Shown piece by piece: positions 58,885-64,000 of a DNA stretch of 64,000 nt; position 1 is the stretch's first letter, and every line of letters starts with the position of its first letter. The notes under the pieces are model-generated. The model saw only the letters and a program-made list of their open reading frames with translations, did not search any database and was not told the origin of the DNA. The DNA comes from Faecalibacterium hattorii (GTDB taxonomy: Bacteria > Bacillota > Clostridia > Oscillospirales > Ruminococcaceae): positions 62,001-126,000 of the forward strand of contig NZ_PRLC01000008.1 in assembly GCF_003287455.1 (NCBI RefSeq), in the 5' to 3' direction. The position numbers and the translations under genes were made by a program.

Positions 58885-59100
58885 ATGATGAAACGTATCT
58901 TTACCCTGATTGCCTCTATTGTTCTGGCCACCAGTCTACTGGCTGTCCCCTGCTTTGCCGCTGAGCCTGAAGACTTGCCAGCACCGCAGCCTGGTGTGAC
59001 CGAAACGGAACAACCTGACGGTTCTGATCAGCCTGAGAATCCGGACAGACCTTCTATCCAGCCATGTGATGCTATGCCGGGCGTTGGAGACATGGGTTAA
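58885..59100 (+). CDS. Small secreted peptide (candidate pheromone or RiPP precursor)
   Basis: 71 residues: signal peptide MMKRIFTLIASIVLATSLLA ending in VPCFAA, then an acidic Pro/Glu/Gln-rich linker and the C-terminal segment SIQPCDAMPGVGDMG. AAAGGAAAA precedes ATG 58885 (58888 is also possible). It is convergent with the regulator gene, and their stop codons share TTAA. It may be the propeptide of a signal read by the RRNPP-type regulator, as PapR is for PlcR, or the substrate of the nearby radical SAM enzyme. Confidence 0.55.
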   Translation: MMKRIFTLIASIVLATSLLAVPCFAAEPEDLPAPQPGVTETEQPDGSDQPENPDRPSIQPCDAMPGVGDMG

Positions 59101-60014
59101 CTCATAAAATCGATGTTCAAGTATTCTTTCGCTTCTTTTTTGACAACCTCTAACCCGATTTGATATCCAATGACTTTGCAGAGATAATACGATTGGTAGT
59201 ACAATTCTTTGCTGATTTCGTCATCGTCCATAAAATGTCGGCATTCCGCTTCAATTTCCAGACATCGGGGCAATACTTGGTAATGTCCATATTGAATACA
59301 GGCTTCTCGTCCTTCTTTAGCGAGTGCAGCTCCTTCCTCATAGCGACCGCACAAATCCAGTACCCGAGCATAATTATAAAGGACCAAAGGCAACACCCCT
59401 ATAGATGTTATGGTTTCCTTAAAATGCTTACGCACATACTTAAGCAGCTGATAGTAGATTTCAGCTGCTTTTTTATTTTGGCCAGCATCAGAGTAAGCAA
59501 GCCCAATCTGATTGATAATTGTGATTTCATCTTTTGTATAAAGGAAACTTTCTATACTCTCCAGGTCAAAGCGGGGCACAGTCAGCTGAATTGCCTGCAT
59601 TAGCAGATCGATTTGTTCCAGCGGCGTGTAGCGTCCATCTAAGCGTCCCAGAAGTACCCTTGAACGCAGGGCAAATTGCTGCGCAATTTGATCATCCGGA
59701 TCTGCCAGCTTTTCAAATTGTGCAAGCTTCTCAAAGCCCTCCGGCACCTTTTCGGTCACATTGCAGGCAACAATTTCTTTCTGAAGAGCTTCCATCTCCA
59801 GTTCATTTTTACTCAGCAGAGCAAAATAGCGGTCATCCGGCAGGCCCAGACGCTGCAAAAGGGCATTGATCCGGTTGCGGCTGGGGGTCTGTTTCCCATT
59901 TTCCAGTCGGGAAAGAGTCATAGGCTCACAGATTCCATCGCAGAGCTGCTCCTGCGTCAAACCCAGATCCAGCCGTCGCTGTTTAATGTATTCTCCCAGA
60001 AAGACATTTTTCAT
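59097..60014 (-). CDS. RRNPP-type (PlcR/Rgg-like) transcriptional regulator
   Basis: 305 residues: an XRE helix-turn-helix at the N-terminus (LGEYIKQRRLDLGLTQEQLC, then EPMTLSRLENGKQTPSRNRI) followed by about 230 residues of TPR-like helices (TIINQIGLAYSDAGQNKKAA; LYNYARVLDLCGRYEEGAAL). Such regulators bind small imported peptides. The start at 60014 has GGAGAG. It is divergent from the radical SAM gene with 109 bases between them and convergent with the peptide gene. Confidence 0.82.
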   Translation of the reverse strand: MKNVFLGEYIKQRRLDLGLTQEQLCDGICEPMTLSRLENGKQTPSRNRINALLQRLGLPDDRYFALLSKNELEMEALQKEIVACNVTEKVPEGFEKLAQFEKLADPDDQIAQQFALRSRVLLGRLDGRYTPLEQIDLLMQAIQLTVPRFDLESIESFLYTKDEITIINQIGLAYSDAGQNKKAAEIYYQLLKYVRKHFKETITSIGVLPLVLYNYARVLDLCGRYEEGAALAKEGREACIQYGHYQVLPRCLEIEAECRHFMDDDEISKELYYQSYYLCKVIGYQIGLEVVKKEAKEYLNIDFMS

Positions 60015-60123
60015 TGCTGAGTCTCTCCTCATTATAGCTGCCGCGCTCCTGTAGTTTAAAGCTGGCACTGTGTGTCAACCAATATCAATATTCTAAGGAC
60101 ATTATACCATATCCGGCAGCGGG

Positions 60124-61368
60124 ATGGTACCCAGCTATGTGACCTATCGCACGGAAGAAGATGCTATTTATATTACATCAGAATTGTATCGCAATACCGT
60201 CCGGCTGACCGATCATGGCCTGCAGAAGGAGTTCATCAATCTCACCCGTTGCGGCGGCTGTGCGGAACTGAATACGCCGTTGACACGCTATCTGCATGAG
60301 CAAGAGCTTCTGGTAACCGAGGAAGAACTGGACCATGCGCTGCACCAGGTGAGATCTTTGCTGGATAATATCTTCATGGTAACATTGATGCCGACGGAAG
60401 GCTGCAATTTCCGCTGCCCATATTGCTATGAAGATCACCATGCGGTCAGTATGACTCGTGACACACTGGACCGAATTGAGGAGTATATAACTGCACAAGC
60501 GCCGCGCTATAAACAGGTCATACTTGCATGGTTTGGAGGTGAACCTACTCTTTGCAAAGACACTGTGCTGGAAGTGTCCAACATTGTGCAAAATCTGCAG
60601 AAACAGTATGGCTTTCACTATGCTGCCAATATGACCACCAATGGTTATCTGCTGAATGACAAGCTATTTCGGCAGTTCTATCAGGCAGGGATCACCAGCT
60701 ATCAAATTACAATTGATGGTTGGAATCACGACAAGACTCGGCCCCATGTATCCGGCAAAGGAACCCTGCAGACCATCATTAACAATCTGGCCTCTCTTTC
60801 CAAGTTGCCGCCGGCAGAGTATTCCTTTCATATCACGCTGCGCCACAATATTCTGGCCGACGATGAGGACTACAGTTGGTATGATTATCTGTACCGTCTG
60901 TTTGGGCATGACAAACGCTTCGCCGTACTTGTTCGTGCTGTTGGTGACTGGGGTGGTGAAGGCGTCCACAGTCTATCCATCCTTCATCAGGATACAAAAG
61001 ATGTGTTGGTAGCAAAACATGTTGCATATCTGGATAAGATCGGGATGTCGTGTCATAACCACAGAAACGGAGCCCTTGCACAGGTGTGCTACGCTTCCTA
61101 TCCACATAGCATGGTATTCCGGGCCAATGGAAAAATTGGCAAATGCACTGTGGCGCTTGACCACCCGCAAAACCAGTTAGGTTGGGTTGATCCCGAAAAA
61201 GGTATTGTGATCGACCCGGAGGTTAACTGCCGGTGGAGCTTTTCTGATCTGAAGCCCGAGTGTCGTAGCTGCCGGAATGTTTTGCGCTGCATGAATATGC
61301 AGTGCAAAAAGTCTGAAATTATTGATGGAAAGACAGTTTGCCTCTATAGAAAATCAGAATGTGTGTAA
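60124..61368 (+). CDS. Radical SAM/SPASM peptide-modifying enzyme
   Basis: 414 residues. An N-terminal domain of about 90 residues (SYVTYRTEEDAIYITS; LLVTEEELDHALHQV) is followed by the radical SAM motif MPTEGCNFRCPYCYED (CxxxCxxC, about residues 100-107), GGEP near 140, and a C-terminal SPASM region with at least seven Cys (ending CRSCRNVLRCMNMQC). Enzymes of this type crosslink or epimerise peptides. The start at 60124 has only a weak RBS; a stop at 60094 limits the N-terminus. Confidence 0.88.
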   Translation: MVPSYVTYRTEEDAIYITSELYRNTVRLTDHGLQKEFINLTRCGGCAELNTPLTRYLHEQELLVTEEELDHALHQVRSLLDNIFMVTLMPTEGCNFRCPYCYEDHHAVSMTRDTLDRIEEYITAQAPRYKQVILAWFGGEPTLCKDTVLEVSNIVQNLQKQYGFHYAANMTTNGYLLNDKLFRQFYQAGITSYQITIDGWNHDKTRPHVSGKGTLQTIINNLASLSKLPPAEYSFHITLRHNILADDEDYSWYDYLYRLFGHDKRFAVLVRAVGDWGGEGVHSLSILHQDTKDVLVAKHVAYLDKIGMSCHNHRNGALAQVCYASYPHSMVFRANGKIGKCTVALDHPQNQLGWVDPEKGIVIDPEVNCRWSFSDLKPECRSCRNVLRCMNMQCKKSEIIDGKTVCLYRKSECV

Positions 61369-61497
61369 TCAGTTAACTAACGCAAAACGATATGTTTATT
61401 CCTCATCCTGTGTGCTACAATTTGAATCAGAAAGAGCAAAGCACACAATCCACTGTTCATAGAGACAGATGGAACGATCACAGAAGAGGTGGAAATC

Positions 61498-63111
61498 ATG
61501 AAGTATTATCTCAAAAAGTGCTGGCCCACTGTTACAGCGGCCTCCATCTGTATGGTTGTTGCCTATGGTTTGCAGGTCTGCACCAGTCTGGTACAGATTC
61601 AGATCACCCAGGGACTGCTGGACGGTGATCTGCGGGCTTTCACCATTCGGATCATTCTTCTTCTGCTGACCTGGCTGGCCGTGGTCCTTTGCCTGATTGC
61701 AGAGACCTTCTTCCATGGCCGGGCCGTGCGCCGGATGAACAACGCTCTGCGCCGGGATATGGCAGCGGGCCTGTTGCACAAGACCCATCAGGAGTATCAT
61801 AAGCAGGAGAGCGGCGAGTACCTCTCCCAGTTTACCAACGACGTGAACCAGATTGAGCAGATGGCCTGGACTCCGTTTTTCACCATCATGGGTTCTGCGG
61901 CACAGGTGGTGTTCGGCATCGTTGCACTGGCATCCATTCATTGGCTGCTTCTGGTGATTTCTCTGGTCATCGCATTGGTTATGATCTTCGTTCCTCGTCT
62001 GTTCAGCAAACGGTTGGGAACCGTTGGCACAGCCTGTGCCGCCAGCCAGGCTGACAGCGTCAGTAAAATCAAGGATCTGCTGGCAGGTTACGATGTGCTT
62101 CGCTTCTTTGGCAAGGATGAACGGTTTACCAGCGGAGTCGATGCAGCCAGCGACAGCATGGAGCAGGCCAAGTACAAACTGACCATCAACAAGGACGGCA
62201 TCGGCTGTGGTCTGGCCTATGTCAGCGCCGTCTGCCAAGTGGCCGTTGTCATCCTGCTGGGTGTCCTGATCCTCAATGATATGATTTCTCTGGCCACCTT
62301 TATGGGCACCGGTACCATCTGCGCCGGCGTGTATAATGGACTGAACCAGGTGTCCAAACTTGCAGTGTCCTTCTCGGCCAGCAAGCCCTATTTCGATAAG
62401 ATTACCATCCATGCCGGCGAGGCGCAGCTTCCTGATTTCGGTCTGCCTACCCTGCAGGAAGGCATTACGGTCAAGGATGTCTCTTTCGGCTACGATGAAA
62501 AGAAGCCGATCCTGGTCCACATGAACGCGGAATTCAAGAAAGGCGGCAAATACGCCCTCACCGGTCCCTCCGGCTGCGGCAAGAGCACCCTGCTGAAGAT
62601 TCTTCTGGGCTGGCTGCCCGGCTACCAGGGCAAGGTCCTTTATGACGAGAGAGACGTGCGGGATTACACGCCCGAGCAGCTCCAGCAGAAAATGAGCTAC
62701 ATCGAACAGAATGTGTTCCTGTTCAATACCACCATCCGTGAGAACATTACCCTGGGTGAGCACTTTACCGACGAGCAGATGGAAAAGGCACTGCGTGACA
62801 GCGCCCTGGCAGGCGACCTTGCCAATATGCCCAAGGGTCTGGATACGCCGGTGGGCGAGGAAGGCAACGCCCTCTCGGGCGGCCAGAAGCAGCGCGTGGC
62901 CATCGCCCGTGCTCTGATCCATAACCGCAGCATCCTGCTGGTGGATGAGGGCACCAGCGCCCTGGACCAGAAGAACGCCGACATCGTGGAGAAGAGCCTG
63001 CTGTCCAACCCTGACCTGACCCTGATCCTGATTAGCCATCACCTGAGCGACGAACGTAAAGCCCAGTTCGATCATGTGTACGAGTTGACGCCCGCATCTT
63101 CTATTGTCTGA
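61498..63111 (+). CDS. ABC transporter, fused permease/ATPase (peptide export type)
   Basis: 537 residues: six membrane segments in the first 300, then an ATPase domain with GPSGCGKSTLLKI, LSGGQKQRVAIARAL, ILLVDEGTSALDQ and ISHHLSDE. No N-terminal peptidase C39 domain, so leader removal must be done elsewhere. The start at 61498 has GAGGTGG. It follows the radical SAM gene by 129 bases and is probably the exporter of the modified peptide. Confidence 0.85.
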   Translation: MKYYLKKCWPTVTAASICMVVAYGLQVCTSLVQIQITQGLLDGDLRAFTIRIILLLLTWLAVVLCLIAETFFHGRAVRRMNNALRRDMAAGLLHKTHQEYHKQESGEYLSQFTNDVNQIEQMAWTPFFTIMGSAAQVVFGIVALASIHWLLLVISLVIALVMIFVPRLFSKRLGTVGTACAASQADSVSKIKDLLAGYDVLRFFGKDERFTSGVDAASDSMEQAKYKLTINKDGIGCGLAYVSAVCQVAVVILLGVLILNDMISLATFMGTGTICAGVYNGLNQVSKLAVSFSASKPYFDKITIHAGEAQLPDFGLPTLQEGITVKDVSFGYDEKKPILVHMNAEFKKGGKYALTGPSGCGKSTLLKILLGWLPGYQGKVLYDERDVRDYTPEQLQQKMSYIEQNVFLFNTTIRENITLGEHFTDEQMEKALRDSALAGDLANMPKGLDTPVGEEGNALSGGQKQRVAIARALIHNRSILLVDEGTSALDQKNADIVEKSLLSNPDLTLILISHHLSDERKAQFDHVYELTPASSIV

Positions 63112-63401
63112 AACCGGGAAGCAACGCAATAGCCGGAAGAATCCAAAGAAACCGTGCCGGGGTTTCGTGACACACGACTTTGTTTGCAAAGTCTAGTGTG
63201 TTACACCTTGGTTCCGGCTGATGCGGAAAAGGGACTGTGAGCAGCTCCGGCAAGCACCTATTCTGCGGCAGAAGGATGCGCGGATGGGGATGGCAGCTAA
63301 TGGTTTCTGCCCACCCAGCGCAGGCTTGCAGAGGAACCAATGGTGTACGTTCTCCTTCCTGCCGCAGCAGCGTTTTTCCCTATAAGCCGCAAGGTAAATA
63401 A
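63112..63401. other. Intergenic region without a gene
   Basis: About 290 bases. A stem of ACACAC-GACTTTG with CAAAGTC-GTGTGT (63166-63203) lies just after the ABC gene; it lacks a T tract. Nothing else recognised. Confidence 0.45.
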
Positions 63402-64000
63402 TCAGCGTCTGTATTTGCCCCGCATCCCGGCCTTTGTGCGGTGCTTTAACATAGAGGATTTATTGAACACTCGCAGCAAGGTCATCTGTTCTTCTTTCGT
63501 CAGCTTGGAATAGTCGATGCCGATCTGTCCCATCAGGACATTCATCTTCTTTTCCAACGGAGAACCTTCAAACTTCTGTGCATTTTCAAGCTGCTTCCTC
63601 GCTTGCTCGACCGCTGCGCCGTCCGACGTGGTCTTATCGGTCCCATGTGCCGCTTTGATCTGCTTCAGGATCGCCGCCAGCTCATCATAGAGGATCTGCC
63701 CGAAATATTCGTCCTCGTTGATCTGCGCCGCCTTCAGCGTCCGCATGGTCAGGTCCTCTGCATCGGCATGGTATCGCTTTTCCAGTTCCTGCCGGGTGGC
63801 TTCCACCATGGCATTCATATCCCGGATGCGGTCACTGACCAGACCGTCCACACAGATCTCAAGGTCGGTCATCCACCGGGAAAAATCGGGATGTTCCAAA
63901 AGTTCACACAGCAGCCGATGATTGAAATTCCCATTCCTTAATACGTCCACTGCGCCATCGCTCAGATGCAAGTCCGAAAGGACTGCATCTGGGCGTTTTT
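63402..64000 (-). CDS. Unrecognised protein, C-terminal part (5' end outside window)
   Basis: The frame is open to the right edge (199 codons), so the TTG at 63971 is not a real start. The visible part is charged and helical (RLLCELLEHPDFSRWM; IDYSKLTKEEQMTLLRVF) and ends in a basic tail (KHRTKAGMRGKYRR). No motif recognised. Its position beyond the peptide cluster and the basic tail would suit a mobile-element protein. Confidence 0.55.
   Translation of the reverse strand, partial: KRPDAVLSDLHLSDGAVDVLRNGNFNHRLLCELLEHPDFSRWMTDLEICVDGLVSDRIRDMNAMVEATRQELEKRYHADAEDLTMRTLKAAQINEDEYFGQILYDELAAILKQIKAAHGTDKTTSDGAAVEQARKQLENAQKFEGSPLEKKMNVLMGQIGIDYSKLTKEEQMTLLRVFNKSSMLKHRTKAGMRGKYRR

Noticed and set aside
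60072-60299. Small frame before the radical SAM gene as RiPP precursor
   Set aside because: It starts at a GTG without RBS and mostly overlaps the enzyme gene in another frame.
61392-61628. Small frame between radical SAM and ABC genes as precursor
   Set aside because: No RBS, and two thirds of it overlaps the ABC gene out of frame.
63971-63971. TTG as start of the right-edge gene
   Set aside because: The frame stays open to the end of the window and no RBS precedes this codon.

Overview
The window looks like the chromosome of a gut Firmicute of the Faecalibacterium type (Ruminococcaceae/Oscillospiraceae). This is inferred from the moderately high GC content, strong AGGAGG-type ribosome binding sites, many ABC and AraC-type genes, a LacI-controlled sucrose locus and stacked integrative elements. 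No rRNA, intact tRNA or housekeeping marker is present, so the genus assignment rests on style only.

Layout. 1-444: 3' end of an unrecognised gene. 704-4497: FecBCDE-type iron(siderophore) ABC importer. 4651-5991: MATE exporter. 5876-10190: decaying mobilisation module (ParB-like, MobP-type relaxase, MobC) between dispersed repeats. 10592-17276: cluster of small-molecule enzymes (two alpha/beta hydrolases, SAM methyltransferase, metallo-beta-lactamase-fold protein, ketopantoate-reductase-like dehydrogenase, two ATC-hydrolase-family proteins) with several broken genes. 17328-22743: AraC regulator, ZinT-like metal-binding lipoprotein and a YbtPQ/IrtAB-like ABC pair. 22967-24496: orphan large serine recombinase. 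24704-35292: sucrose/fructo-oligosaccharide locus with a LacI regulator between two divergent operons. 35792-39040: AraC regulator and glycogen phosphorylase. 39320-42529: inverted, differently eroded second copy of part of the 10-16 kb cluster, plus a ZIP metal transporter. 42820-43656: secreted Tp47-like protein. 44163-47093: aldo/keto reductase, CMD-cupin and truncated flavin reductase operon with a divergent MerR gene. 47360-58468: about 11 kb integrated element bounded by two tRNA-Lys 3' halves, carrying a two-component system and lantibiotic-protection-type ABC transporter as cargo, plus a primase, MobV relaxase, excisionase and tyrosine integrase. 58885-63111: candidate radical-SAM peptide system (small secreted peptide, RRNPP-type regulator, radical SAM/SPASM enzyme, ABC exporter). 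63402-64000: partial gene leaving the window.

How it works together. Five copies of an inverted repeat GTTAG-N6-CTAAC precede the Fec importer, the enzyme cluster, its second copy, the ZinT/ABC-pair genes and the Tp47-like gene. This suggests one metal-responsive regulon. At four of the five loci the order is promoter, hairpin with T tract, dyad, gene. No siderophore synthetase is present, so uptake and processing of foreign metal chelates is the simplest reading. In the sugar locus, ABC import, GH32 cleavage, fructokinase, an amylosucrase-like GH13 and the nearby glycogen phosphorylase form a coherent route from sucrose to hexose phosphates and stored glucan. From 47 kb to the right end the window looks like elements stacked at a tRNA-Lys gene that lies outside it.
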